A stretch of 64,000 nucleotides of DNA, taken from NCBI RefSeq assembly GCF_900105785.1, contig NZ_LT629799.1:434001-498000 (forward strand). The letters run 5' to 3'. The translations under genes and the position numbers were made by a program. Below are positions 35,918 through 43,926 of this stretch, piece after piece; positions within the stretch are counted from its first letter, which is position 1; every line of letters begins with the position of its first letter. Source of the stretch: Microlunatus sagamiharensis (lineage in GTDB: Bacteria > Actinomycetota > Actinomycetes > Propionibacteriales > Propionibacteriaceae). The notes under the pieces were generated by a model. It did no database searches and had not been told where the DNA came from. It worked only from the letters and a program-made list of their open reading frames with translations.

Positions 35918-36924
35918 GCGACCTGCAGCGTGATCTGAGGATCGCCGTCCTCGGTGTCGGGATGATGGGTGCTTTCCACGCCGACGCCCTGGCGACCCGC
36001 ACCAAGGGTGCGCGCGTCGTCGTGGTCAACGACTTCGCCGCGGAGAAGGCCGCGGAGGTCGCGGCCAGGGTCGGCGCACGCGTCGTCGAGGACCCGATCG
36101 CCGCAATCAACGCCCCCGAGGTCGACGCGGTCCTCATCGCGACGCCCGGCAAGGCGCACGCCGAGCAGGTCCAGGCGTGCCTCGCCGCGGGCAAGCCGGT
36201 GCTGTGCGAGAAGCCGCTGACCACCGACGAGGAGTCCTCGTACGCGCTGGTGCAGGCCGAGGCAGCGGTGGGCCGGCCGCTGGTCCAGCTCGGCTTCATG
36301 CGGCGTTTCGACGCCGAGTACGCCGCGCTGAAGGACCTGATCACCTCAGGCGGCCTCGGCAACCCGCTGCTCGTGCACTGCACGCACCGCAACCCGGCCG
36401 TGCCGGACTTCTTCAACTCCGAGTTCATGGTGCGCGACTCGGTGGTGCACGAGGTCGACGTCGCCCGCTTCCTGCTCGACGAGGAGATCACCTCGGTGCA
36501 GGTGCTGCGCGGCGTCGCGACGTCGTCGGCCCCGGAGGGCACCTGGGACCCGATGATCGTCGTCTTCGAGACCGAGTCCGGCCGGATCGTCACCGACGAG
36601 ATCTCCGTGCGCACCGGTGTCGCGTACGAGGTTCGCACCGAGGTGGTGGGCGAGACCGGCAGCGCCATGATCGGCCTCGACCAGAGCCTGGTCCGCACCA
36701 GCACCGACGGCCGGTGGGGCGGTCAGATCACTCCCGGTTTCGTCGAGCGCTTCGGGCAGGCCTACGACACCGAGCTGCAGCGCTGGGTCGCTGCGGCGAA
36801 GCAGGGCACGATCGACGGTCCCGGTGTCTGGGACGGCTACGCGGCGGTCGCGGTCTGCGAGGCCGGCGTCAAGGCCGTGCAGACCGGCGAGAAGGTCGCG
36901 GTCGCCCTGAAGGCCAAGCCGTGA
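35914..36924 (+). CDS. iolG: myo-inositol 2-dehydrogenase
   Basis: Gfo/Idh/MocA NAD-dependent dehydrogenase that oxidises inositol to 2-keto-inositol, the first catabolic step. 336 residues. Rossmann glycine motif VLGVGMMGAFHADAL, EKP motif AGKPVLCEKPLT and the active-site region NSEFMVRDSVVHEVDVARFL with the Asp and His of the catalytic set. GTG start coupled to iolE; stop coupled to iolH. A second family member is at 40573-41763. Confidence 0.9.
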   Translation: MSDLQRDLRIAVLGVGMMGAFHADALATRTKGARVVVVNDFAAEKAAEVAARVGARVVEDPIAAINAPEVDAVLIATPGKAHAEQVQACLAAGKPVLCEKPLTTDEESSYALVQAEAAVGRPLVQLGFMRRFDAEYAALKDLITSGGLGNPLLVHCTHRNPAVPDFFNSEFMVRDSVVHEVDVARFLLDEEITSVQVLRGVATSSAPEGTWDPMIVVFETESGRIVTDEISVRTGVAYEVRTEVVGETGSAMIGLDQSLVRTSTDGRWGGQITPGFVERFGQAYDTELQRWVAAAKQGTIDGPGVWDGYAAVAVCEAGVKAVQTGEKVAVALKAKP

Positions 36925-37811
36925 GGCTCGCGCTCGACGCCCAGATGTTCTTCGCCGACGCGAGCGTGTACGAGCTGCCCGACATCGCGGCGTCGCTGGG
37001 CTACTCCTGGATCGAGCTGTCGCCCAAGGACGACTTCATCCCGTTCTTCCGGCACCCGCGAATCGACGACGCCGGCGTCCGGAAGCTCAAGAAGGTCGCC
37101 GCCGACGCGGGGGTCGGCTTCGCGTCGATTATCCCGCTGAACCGCTGGGCCGGGCCGGACGAGGACCAGCGCCAGGCCGCCGTGCGGTCCTGGAAGCGGG
37201 CGATCCAGATCGCCGTGGACCTCGAGGTCGACATCCTCAACTCCGAGTTCAACGGGCGTCCCGAGGACCCGGAGACGGCCGAGGCGATGTTCCTGCGGTC
37301 GATGGACGAGCTGCTGCCGATCCTCGAGCGCGAGGGCGTCCAGCTGGTCCTGGAGCCGCACCCGGACGACTTCATCGAGGACGGCCTCGACGCGGTCGGG
37401 ATGGTCAAGGGTCTGAACCGCGACTGGCTCGGCTTCCTGTACTGCACGCCGCACGCCTTCCACCAGCGCCACAGCCCGACCTCGATCATCGAGGCGGCCG
37501 GTGAGAAGGTGCGCTACGTGCACCTCGCCGACGCGTTCGACCACACGGCGTCGCACGGCCTGCGCTACATCACCAACCCGCCCGGCAACGCCGTCCGCGT
37601 CCATCAGCATATGGAGGTCGGGCGCGGCGAGGTGCCGTACGACGAGGTGTTCGCGGCCCTGGCGTCGGTCGGCTTCGACGGCGTGGTGAGCAGCTGCGTC
37701 TTCGGCTTCGAGGAGGACGCCCGCGCGATCTCCGAGCGCCAGCGCGACGCCGCCGTCGCCCTGGTCGAGAAGCACTTCGGCACTGGCACGGCCGCCACCC
37801 TCACCCGCTAG
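36921..37811 (+). CDS. iolH: IolH-like sugar phosphate isomerase/epimerase
   Basis: A 296-residue TIM barrel resembling IolH of Bacillus inositol operons, particularly the block RWAGPDEDQRQAAVRSWKRA followed by IQIAVDLEVDILNSEFNG. Metal ligands are likely in LVLEPHPDDFIE, TPHAFHQ and LADAFDHTASH. The exact reaction of IolH is unsettled; it is accessory to inositol breakdown. GTG start is coupled to iolG by a 4-nt overlap, and it closes the first tightly packed block. Confidence 0.82.
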   Translation: MRLALDAQMFFADASVYELPDIAASLGYSWIELSPKDDFIPFFRHPRIDDAGVRKLKKVAADAGVGFASIIPLNRWAGPDEDQRQAAVRSWKRAIQIAVDLEVDILNSEFNGRPEDPETAEAMFLRSMDELLPILEREGVQLVLEPHPDDFIEDGLDAVGMVKGLNRDWLGFLYCTPHAFHQRHSPTSIIEAAGEKVRYVHLADAFDHTASHGLRYITNPPGNAVRVHQHMEVGRGEVPYDEVFAALASVGFDGVVSSCVFGFEEDARAISERQRDAAVALVEKHFGTGTAATLTR

Positions 37812-37867
37812 CACCACCACCCGGACGAACCAGCACACCCGACGAGACAGGCAAAGGAAACCCTGCG

Positions 37868-39361
37868 ATGGCCACCACCCTCCACCACTGGCTGAACGGC
37901 GCGACGTACGAAGGCTCCGGCGGCCGCTTCAGCGACGTCACCAACCCGGCGACCGGCGAGGTCAGCGCCCAGCTCGCGCTGGCGTCCGAGGAGGACGTGA
38001 ACGCGGTCGTCGCGGGCGCCGCGGCGGCGTTCCCCGCGTGGCGCGACACCTCCCTGGCCAAGCGGGTGCAGATCCTCTTCGCCTTCCGCGAGCTGCTGAA
38101 CGCCCGCGCCGACGAGCTCGCCGCGATCATCACCAGCGAGCACGGCAAGGTCCTCTCCGACGCGAGGGGCGAGGTCGCCCGCGGCCAGGAGGTCGTGGAG
38201 TTCGCCTGCGGCATCCCGCACCTGATCAAGGGCATGTTCACCGAGAACGCCTCCACCAAGGTCGACGTCCACTCGGTGCGTCAGCCGCTGGGCGTCGTGG
38301 GTGTCATCAGCCCGTTCAACTTCCCGGCCATGGTGCCGATGTGGTTCTTCCCCCTCGCGATCGCCGCCGGCAACACCGTCGTGCTCAAGCCGAGCGAGAA
38401 GGTCCCGACCGCCGCCCTGTTCATGGCGCAGCTGTGGAAGGAGGCCGGCCTGCCCGACGGCGTCTTCAACGTGCTCAACGGTGACAAGGTCGCCGTCGAC
38501 GGGCTCCTGACGCACCCGGACGTGCAGTCCATCAGCTTCGTCGGCTCCACCCCGATCGCGCGCTACGTGTACGAGACCGGCACCCAGCACGGCAAGCGCG
38601 TCCAGGCTCTCGGCGGGGCGAAGAACCACATGATCGTGCTGCCCGACGCCGACCTCGACCTCGCCGCCGACGCGGCCGTCAACGCCGGCTACGGCTCGGC
38701 CGGGGAGCGCTGCATGGCGATCTCGGCGGTCCTCGCCGTGGGCGAGATCGGCGACACCCTGGTCCAGAAGATCAAGGAGCGGACCGTCGGCCTGCGCACC
38801 GGCGACGGGACCCGCGGCTGCGACATGGGCCCGCTGGTCACCTCGGTCGCGCAGCAGCGCGTCGCCGGCTACGTCGACGCCGGCGAGGCGTCCGGCGCGA
38901 CCATCGTCGTCGACGGCCGTGACCCCGAGGTCGACGCCGACGGCAACGGCTTCTTCGTCGGCCCGACGCTGTTCGACCACGTCACCACCGACATGAGCAT
39001 CTACACCGACGAGATCTTCGGCCCGGTCCTCTCGGTCGTGCGCGTCGACTCGTACGCCGACGGCCTGCAGCTGATCAACGACAACCCGTACGGCAACGGC
39101 ACCGCGATCTTCACCAACGACGGCGGCGCCGCCCGGCAGTTCCAGAACGAGGTCAAGGTCGGCATGATCGGCATCAACGTGCCGGTCCCCGTGCCGATGG
39201 CGTACTACTCGTTCGGTGGCTGGAAGAACTCGCTGTTCGGTGACACCCACGCCCACGGCGTCGAGGGCGTGCACTTCTTCACCCGTGGCAAGGTCGTCAC
39301 CAGCCGTTGGCTCGACCCGAGCCACGGCGGCATCAACCTGGGGTTCCCCCAGAACGCCTGA
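37868..39361 (+). CDS. iolA: Methylmalonate-semialdehyde dehydrogenase (CoA-acylating)
   Basis: Converts malonate semialdehyde to acetyl-CoA (and methylmalonate semialdehyde to propionyl-CoA), the last step of inositol breakdown. 497 residues. The catalytic Cys282 is in GSAGERCMAIS, the cofactor segment is KPSEKVPTAALFM, and the Rossmann turn is SFVGSTPIARYVYE. Absence of the usual general-base Glu is typical of CoA-acylating MMSDH. Ribosome site AAAGGAAA lies 10 nt before the ATG; a strong hairpin follows the stop. Confidence 0.93.
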   Translation: MATTLHHWLNGATYEGSGGRFSDVTNPATGEVSAQLALASEEDVNAVVAGAAAAFPAWRDTSLAKRVQILFAFRELLNARADELAAIITSEHGKVLSDARGEVARGQEVVEFACGIPHLIKGMFTENASTKVDVHSVRQPLGVVGVISPFNFPAMVPMWFFPLAIAAGNTVVLKPSEKVPTAALFMAQLWKEAGLPDGVFNVLNGDKVAVDGLLTHPDVQSISFVGSTPIARYVYETGTQHGKRVQALGGAKNHMIVLPDADLDLAADAAVNAGYGSAGERCMAISAVLAVGEIGDTLVQKIKERTVGLRTGDGTRGCDMGPLVTSVAQQRVAGYVDAGEASGATIVVDGRDPEVDADGNGFFVGPTLFDHVTTDMSIYTDEIFGPVLSVVRVDSYADGLQLINDNPYGNGTAIFTNDGGAARQFQNEVKVGMIGINVPVPVPMAYYSFGGWKNSLFGDTHAHGVEGVHFFTRGKVVTSRWLDPSHGGINLGFPQNA

Positions 39362-39371
39362 TCTCAGGCGC

Positions 39372-39407
39372 CCGCGACCCGACCCGGACGCCCGGGCCGG
39401 GTCGCGG
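39372..39407 (+). terminator. Terminator-like hairpin after iolA
   Basis: A perfect 10-bp GC-rich stem, CCGCGACCCG (39372-39381) with CGGGTCGCGG (39398-39407), begins 10 nt after the iolA stop. It separates the iol operon from the LacI gene. No U-tract. Confidence 0.65.
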
Positions 39408-39436
39408 TGCCTCACGGGCACCCAGTCAGGAGCTCG

Positions 39437-40465
39437 ATGACCAGCACCGGACCAGGGACGCCGCCCGCCCGGACGGGGCGCCCGACGATGCTCGACGTGG
39501 CCGAGGCGGCCGGGGTGTCCCGGGCGCTCGTGTCCATCGTCTTCCGAGGAGCACCCGGCGCGAGCGAGCAGTCGCGCGCACACGTCATGGAGGTCGCCGA
39601 CCGGCTCGGTTTCAGCCCCAACCGGTCCGCGAGCCTGCTCAAGCTGCGTCGCAACCGTCATCTCGGTGTGGCGATGGACGTGCGCAGCACCTTCCACGCC
39701 GAGCTCGTCGAGGGCATCCAGGCAGCGGCCGACAGCGCCGGCTACGAGGTCGTGCTCTCGGCCGTCACGTCGGGACGTCCGGAGGAGCGCGCGGTGTCGA
39801 CGCTCCTGGACTTCCGGTGCGAGGCGCTGCTCCTGCTCGGGACCGGCCTCGACGACGATGCGCTGACCGAGCTGGCCCGCCGGGTGCCGCTGGTGCTCGT
39901 CGGTGGGGCCCGGGCGCGCGGGGCGCTGGACGTCGTGCGGTCGTCCGACGAGCGCGGGTCCGGGCTCGTGGTCGACCACCTCGCCACGCTCGGCCACCAG
40001 CGGCTCGTCCACGTCGACGGCGGGCCGACGTGGACGAGCACCGAGCGACGTCGCGGCTTCCGCCGCGCCCTGGACCGTCACGGGCTCCGGGAGGTGACGG
40101 TACTGAGCGGCGGGAACGACGAGGCCGCCGGAGCCCGGGCGGCCGAGCGGCTGCTCGACGCCGAAGAGCTGCCCACGGCGGTCTGCGCCTACAACGACCG
40201 GGTCGCGATCGGGGTGCTGGAGCGTCTGGGTCGCGCCGGCGTGACGGTGCCCGACGACGTCTCGGTCACGGGCTACGACGACACCGCGTTCGCTGGCCTG
40301 CTCGCCATCGACCTCACGTCGGTCAACCAGGAGGCGCAGCTCCAGGCCCGGGGTGCCGTCGAGGCAGCGGTCGAGCGGCTCGACGGTGGTCGGTCGGAGG
40401 TGGCGGAGCGGGTGTTCGAACCCCGCCTGGTCGTCCGCGGCAGCACCGCGCCGCCGCGGGGCTGA
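39437..40465 (+). CDS. LacI-family transcriptional regulator
   Basis: A 342-residue repressor. The N-terminal helix-turn-helix reads TMLDVAEAAGVSRALVSIVF with hinge LGFSPNRSASLL, then a periplasmic-binding-protein-like effector domain (HLGVAMDVRSTFHAELVEGI and SVTGYDDTAFAGL). ATG 39437 has AGGAG just upstream. Placed between the iol operon and the second dehydrogenase gene, it is a prime candidate to sense an inositol. Its likely site is the CG-centred palindrome at 40516-40531, and possibly the TTTGTC dyads. Confidence 0.88.
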   Translation: MTSTGPGTPPARTGRPTMLDVAEAAGVSRALVSIVFRGAPGASEQSRAHVMEVADRLGFSPNRSASLLKLRRNRHLGVAMDVRSTFHAELVEGIQAAADSAGYEVVLSAVTSGRPEERAVSTLLDFRCEALLLLGTGLDDDALTELARRVPLVLVGGARARGALDVVRSSDERGSGLVVDHLATLGHQRLVHVDGGPTWTSTERRRGFRRALDRHGLREVTVLSGGNDEAAGARAAERLLDAEELPTAVCAYNDRVAIGVLERLGRAGVTVPDDVSVTGYDDTAFAGLLAIDLTSVNQEAQLQARGAVEAAVERLDGGRSEVAERVFEPRLVVRGSTAPPRG

Positions 40466-40478
40466 CGCCGGGCGAGAC

Positions 40479-40531
40479 CTTGACAGGACAAACCCCGGGC
40501 ACTAGCGTCAGCCGAACTAGACCGATCTAGT
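40479..40531 (+). promoter_or_regulatory. Promoter with two operators before the second Gfo/Idh/MocA gene
   Basis: TTGACA (40480-40485), 17 bp, TAGCGT (40503-40508). CTTGACAGGACAAA (40479-40492), 12 of 14 bases identical to the iolC operator, overlaps the -35. ACTAGACCGATCTAGT (40516-40531), a perfect 6-bp-arm dyad with a CG centre as in LacI operators, lies at about the transcription start. Confidence 0.65.
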
Positions 40532-40572
40532 CCGCGACCACCGTCGCGGGCGCCGCTCGAAGGAGAGCCCGG

Positions 40573-41763
40573 ATGACCCTCGGTGTCGCCGTCATCGGCG
40601 CTGGCATGGCCGGACGCGCGCACGCGTCCGCCTACCGCGTCGCCCCCACGCTGTACGCGTCCACGCTGCCCGACCTGCGCTACGTCTCGATCGGTGACCT
40701 GAGCCCCGAGCTCGGCGCGGAGGCCGCGAAGCGGTTCGGCTACGAGCGCAGCGACACCGACTGGCGCGCGATCGCCGAGAACCCCGACATCGACGTGGTC
40801 AGCGTCGTCGTCGCGAACTTCCTGCACCGCGAGATGGTCGAGGGGCTGGTCGCGGCCGGCAAGCACGTGCTCTGCGAGAAGCCGCTCAGCGACAGCCTCG
40901 ACGACGCCCGGGCGATGGCCGACCTGGCGCGGGGCGCGGACACGGTGGTCCGCGTCGGCTTCACCTTCCGTCGGGCGCCCGGCGTCGCGATGCTGCGCCA
41001 GCTCGTCAACGACGGCACCCTGGGCAACGTCCAGCACGTCGACGTCCGCTACTACTGCGACTACGCCGCCGACCCGTCAGGCCCGATCAGCTGGCGCTTC
41101 AAGGGCGGTCCGGGCACCGGGGCGCTCGCCGACGTCGGCAGCCACGCGGCGTACCTGGCCGAGTTCGTCGCCGGGGACATCTCGGAGGTCAGCGGCGGCC
41201 GGTTCACCACGGCGATCAAGGAGCGCCCGGTCGCGCTCGGGGTCGTGCAGCGGGTCGGGAAGGTCGAGGTGAGCGACCAGCGCGAGCCGGTCGAGAACGA
41301 CGACTACGCGAGCTTCAGCGCCCAGTTCGCCTCCGGCGTCGGGGTGGTCGAGGTCTCCCGCGTCGCAGCCGGCCACCCGAACGGCCTGGTCATCGAGGTG
41401 TACGGCGACAAGGGTGCCGCGGTGTGGGACCTCGAGCGGGCCGGGGAGTTCCAGCTGGTCCTCAACAGCGACCCGTCGGCAATCCGCGGCTTCCGCCGCG
41501 TCGTCCTCGGTCCGGAGGCGCCGTACTTCGGCGGCGGTCTGGCCATGGACGCCCAGGGCGTCGGGGTCGGGCAGAACGAGGGCTTCAACTTCCAGGCGCG
41601 CGCGTTCCTCGAGGAGGTCGCCGGGCTCGACGAGTCCGCGTCGCTGCCGCGCTGCGCCACCTTCGACGAGGGCGTCCACAACATGGAGATCCTCGCCGCC
41701 GTCGCCGAGTCCGCCGCCCATGGCGGAGCCGGCGTCGCCGTGCCGCCCGCCCGTACCTCCTGA
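40573..41763 (+). CDS. Gfo/Idh/MocA-family dehydrogenase (second inositol/polyol dehydrogenase candidate)
   Basis: A 396-residue NAD(P)-dependent oxidoreductase. Rossmann motif VIGAGMAGRAHASAY, EKP motif AGKHVLCEKPLSD, and a second-domain active-site helix around GALADVGSHAAYLAEFV with the Asp and His. It is longer than IolG and resembles the OxiD-type extra inositol dehydrogenases of Corynebacterium. It may oxidise another stereoisomer such as scyllo- or chiro-inositol (inference). Own promoter with an operator shared with iolC; GAAGGAGA ribosome site. Confidence 0.83.
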   Translation: MTLGVAVIGAGMAGRAHASAYRVAPTLYASTLPDLRYVSIGDLSPELGAEAAKRFGYERSDTDWRAIAENPDIDVVSVVVANFLHREMVEGLVAAGKHVLCEKPLSDSLDDARAMADLARGADTVVRVGFTFRRAPGVAMLRQLVNDGTLGNVQHVDVRYYCDYAADPSGPISWRFKGGPGTGALADVGSHAAYLAEFVAGDISEVSGGRFTTAIKERPVALGVVQRVGKVEVSDQREPVENDDYASFSAQFASGVGVVEVSRVAAGHPNGLVIEVYGDKGAAVWDLERAGEFQLVLNSDPSAIRGFRRVVLGPEAPYFGGGLAMDAQGVGVGQNEGFNFQARAFLEEVAGLDESASLPRCATFDEGVHNMEILAAVAESAAHGGAGVAVPPARTS

Positions 41764-41846
41764 CCCACCCCACCCCGACCTAGACCCACCCCCGACCCAA
41801 GCCCACCCCCGACCCAAGCCCACCCCCGACCCAAGCCCACCCCCGG
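41764..41846. repeat. 17-bp tandem repeats in the 41764-41946 gap
   Basis: CCCACCCCCGACCCAAG occurs three times in a row (41785-41801, 41802-41818, 41819-41835) with degenerate partial units on both sides, directly after the dehydrogenase stop. The strand is almost pure C on top, G below. It looks like a slippage-prone microsatellite rather than a functional site, though it could reduce read-through. Confidence 0.75.
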
Positions 41847-41905
41847 CGGTGGCCACTGGTCATCTCCGGCCCCGGACCGGCCTCCGTAACGGCCGGAAGT
41901 GCCCA

Positions 41906-41915
41906 GTTGGCCAAC
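41906..41915 (+). promoter_or_regulatory. Short palindrome before the TIM-barrel gene
   Basis: GTTGGCCAAC, a perfect 10-bp palindrome flanked by CC and GG, lies 31 bp before the ATG of the isomerase gene. It is a possible operator, but short enough to occur by chance in GC-rich DNA. Confidence 0.3.
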
Positions 41916-41946
41916 GGGGGTCCAGCAGAGCGACGAAGGAGTCCCC

Positions 41947-42948
41947 ATGAAGTTCGGCGTCTACAACGCGGTCCTGCACGACCGTTCCCTGCCGGAGGCG
42001 ATCGAGGTCGTCGCCGGTCTCGGCCTGACCGGGATCGAGCTCAACTCGGGCGGCTTCCTGCCGGCCGTCCACATCCCGACGTTCGACGACATCCTGACGT
42101 CGGACACGGCGCGCGACGACTTCCTCGGCCAGTTCGAGGGCACCGGCGTCGAGATCGCCGGGCTCAACTGCAACGGCAACCCGCTGCACCCCACGAAGGC
42201 GATCGGGGACGCGCACGCGGAGGACATCCGGCGCAGCATCCGGCTGGCCAACCGCCTGGGGCAGCACCGGGTCGTGACCATGTCCGGACTGCCGGGCAGC
42301 GAGCCCGGGGTGAAGCAGCCCACCTGGGTCGTCAACGCCTGGAACTCCGCCGCCCTCGACGTGCTCGAGCACCAGTGGGCCGTGGCCGAGACGTTCTGGC
42401 GCGAGATCGACCGTGAGGCGGCCGACCTGGACGTCAAGGTCGCCCTGGAGCTGCACCCGCAGAACATCGTCTTCAACCCGGCCGGCATCCGCGAGCTGGT
42501 CGAACGCACCGGCGCCACGCACCTCGGCGTCGAGCTGGACGCGTCGCACCTCTTCTGGCAGTGGATGGACCCGGTCGCCGTGGTGCAAGACCTCGGTCCG
42601 CTGGTCTTCCACGCCGCCGCCAAGGACGTGCGGATCAACCCGGCCGCTGCAGTCTTCGGCGTGCTGGACAACCGGTTCCGCAAGCTGTCGCCGGACGAGC
42701 CCCGCACCAACCTCGGGGGCGACGAGTGGGCGAACGAGTGGCCGAAGGAGGCCGCGTGGGACTTCGTCGCACTCGGTCGCGGCCACGACGCCGTCTACTG
42801 GTCGACCTGGCTCGCCGCCCTGCACGCCGTGGACCCCGACATGCTCGTGAACATCGAGCACGAGGACACCAGCCTCGGCCGCATCGAGGGCCTCGAGGTC
42901 GCGTCCGGCGTGCTGCTCGACGCCGCTCGTCGCGCCGGGGTCGCCTGA
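41947..42948 (+). CDS. TIM-barrel sugar phosphate isomerase/epimerase
   Basis: A 333-residue AP-endonuclease-2 superfamily barrel, third of its kind in the region. Metal-site segments are TGIELNSGGFLP, VALELHPQNIVF, GVELDASHLFWQW, FHAAAKDVRIN and VNIEHEDTS. It follows the second Gfo/Idh/MocA dehydrogenase, a pairing common in inositol and rare-sugar pathways. It could be an inosose isomerase/epimerase (IolI-like) or act on a keto-sugar. GAAGGAG lies 9 nt before the ATG. Confidence 0.82.
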   Translation: MKFGVYNAVLHDRSLPEAIEVVAGLGLTGIELNSGGFLPAVHIPTFDDILTSDTARDDFLGQFEGTGVEIAGLNCNGNPLHPTKAIGDAHAEDIRRSIRLANRLGQHRVVTMSGLPGSEPGVKQPTWVVNAWNSAALDVLEHQWAVAETFWREIDREAADLDVKVALELHPQNIVFNPAGIRELVERTGATHLGVELDASHLFWQWMDPVAVVQDLGPLVFHAAAKDVRINPAAAVFGVLDNRFRKLSPDEPRTNLGGDEWANEWPKEAAWDFVALGRGHDAVYWSTWLAALHAVDPDMLVNIEHEDTSLGRIEGLEVASGVLLDAARRAGVA

Positions 42949-42963
42949 GGTCGGCGCGCCGGG

Positions 42964-43761
42964 CTAGCCCGGTACCGGCGCCGTGGCCGCGGTGCGTGAG
43001 CCGAGCCGGGCGGACATCTCGGAGGCCGTACGCAGCAGCGCGCTGACGTGCTCGCTCCGAAGGGGCACGACGTCCTCCCTGATCCCGCCCAGGCTGATGG
43101 CGCCGACGACGCGCTCGTGGTGGCCGAAGACCGGGGCACCGATCGCGGCGACGCCCACCGTGCTGTCGCCGTCGGAGATCGCGTACCCACGCGCCCGCGT
43201 CGCGGCCAGGTCGGCCCGCAGGTCCTCCTCGCCGGTCAGGGTGGCGGGCGTCCTGGCCGTGAGTCCCGCCCGGAGGAGCCCAGGCAGGAGGGCGATCTCG
43301 TCGAAGGCGAGCAGGGCGCGCGGCGCACCGCCCATGTGGAGCGGTTGCGAGCCGCCGATCTCCAGCTCGAGGACGCGGATCCGCGCCCCGACGGTGACCC
43401 GCTCGAGGCAGACCGCGTCAGTGCCCGAGGCCACGACGAGGTACGTGGTCTGCCCGGACTCGATCGACAGCCGCGTCAGCAGGGGAGGGGCGACGCGCGT
43501 GACGTCCAGGCTCTCGACGAGGACCGAGCCCGTCTGGAACGGCCGGATGGTCAGCCGGAAGGTGCTGGTGGGCGTGCGTTCCAGCCAGCCCCCGACCTGC
43601 AGGGTGTTCAGCAGGCGGTGCGTGGTCGACTTCGAGTAGCCGGAGCGCCGGACGAGCTCGGCCAGGGACAGCTCGGGCTCCCCGGTGCGGAAGCACTCGA
43701 GCAGCCGCAGGGCGCGCAGCACGGACTCGACGACCGGTCCGCCTCGGTCGGTGCGATCCAT
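42964..43761 (-). CDS. IclR-family transcriptional regulator
   Basis: A 265-residue regulator. The winged helix-turn-helix is LSLAELVRRSGYSKSTTHRL with NTLQVGGWLERT, followed by the GAF-like IclR effector domain (LEIGGSQPLHMGGAPRALLA and GAPVFGHHERVVGAISLGG). It is divergent from the sugar MFS transporter, with a perfect IclR-like palindrome in between (43858-43878), so it probably controls that transporter and itself. The effector is presumably the transported polyol or a metabolite. Confidence 0.88.
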   Translation of the reverse strand: MDRTDRGGPVVESVLRALRLLECFRTGEPELSLAELVRRSGYSKSTTHRLLNTLQVGGWLERTPTSTFRLTIRPFQTGSVLVESLDVTRVAPPLLTRLSIESGQTTYLVVASGTDAVCLERVTVGARIRVLELEIGGSQPLHMGGAPRALLAFDEIALLPGLLRAGLTARTPATLTGEEDLRADLAATRARGYAISDGDSTVGVAAIGAPVFGHHERVVGAISLGGIREDVVPLRSEHVSALLRTASEMSARLGSRTAATAPVPG

Positions 43762-43812
43762 GGGGCTGCTCCTTGCTCGTTCGCTGCCGACGTTCTACCA
43801 CTCCTGCGCTCC

Positions 43813-43878
43813 TTGACCTCCGGCTCGCGACGAAATAGCGTCCCGTAGGAGGGGACTGCGTTCCGTACAGCGGAACGC
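43813..43878 (+). promoter_or_regulatory. Promoter and IclR-type operator of the sugar transporter
   Basis: TTGACC (43813-43818), 17 bp, TAGCGT (43836-43841). Perfect 8-bp arms GCGTTCCG (43858-43865) and CGGAACGC (43871-43878) around TACAG lie at about +10 to +30, where a bound repressor would block transcription. A second dyad, GTCAGCGCTGAC, occurs further down the leader just before the gene. Confidence 0.65.
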
Positions 43879-43926
43879 CGAGGTGGCATCCCTCGACGTG
43901 TCAGCGCTGACGGAAGGACCTGCACC

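Noticed and set aside
35000-37811. iolE and iolH being recent duplicates of each other
   Set aside because: They share only the TIM-barrel superfamily pattern; sequence blocks and lengths differ and each resembles its own family.
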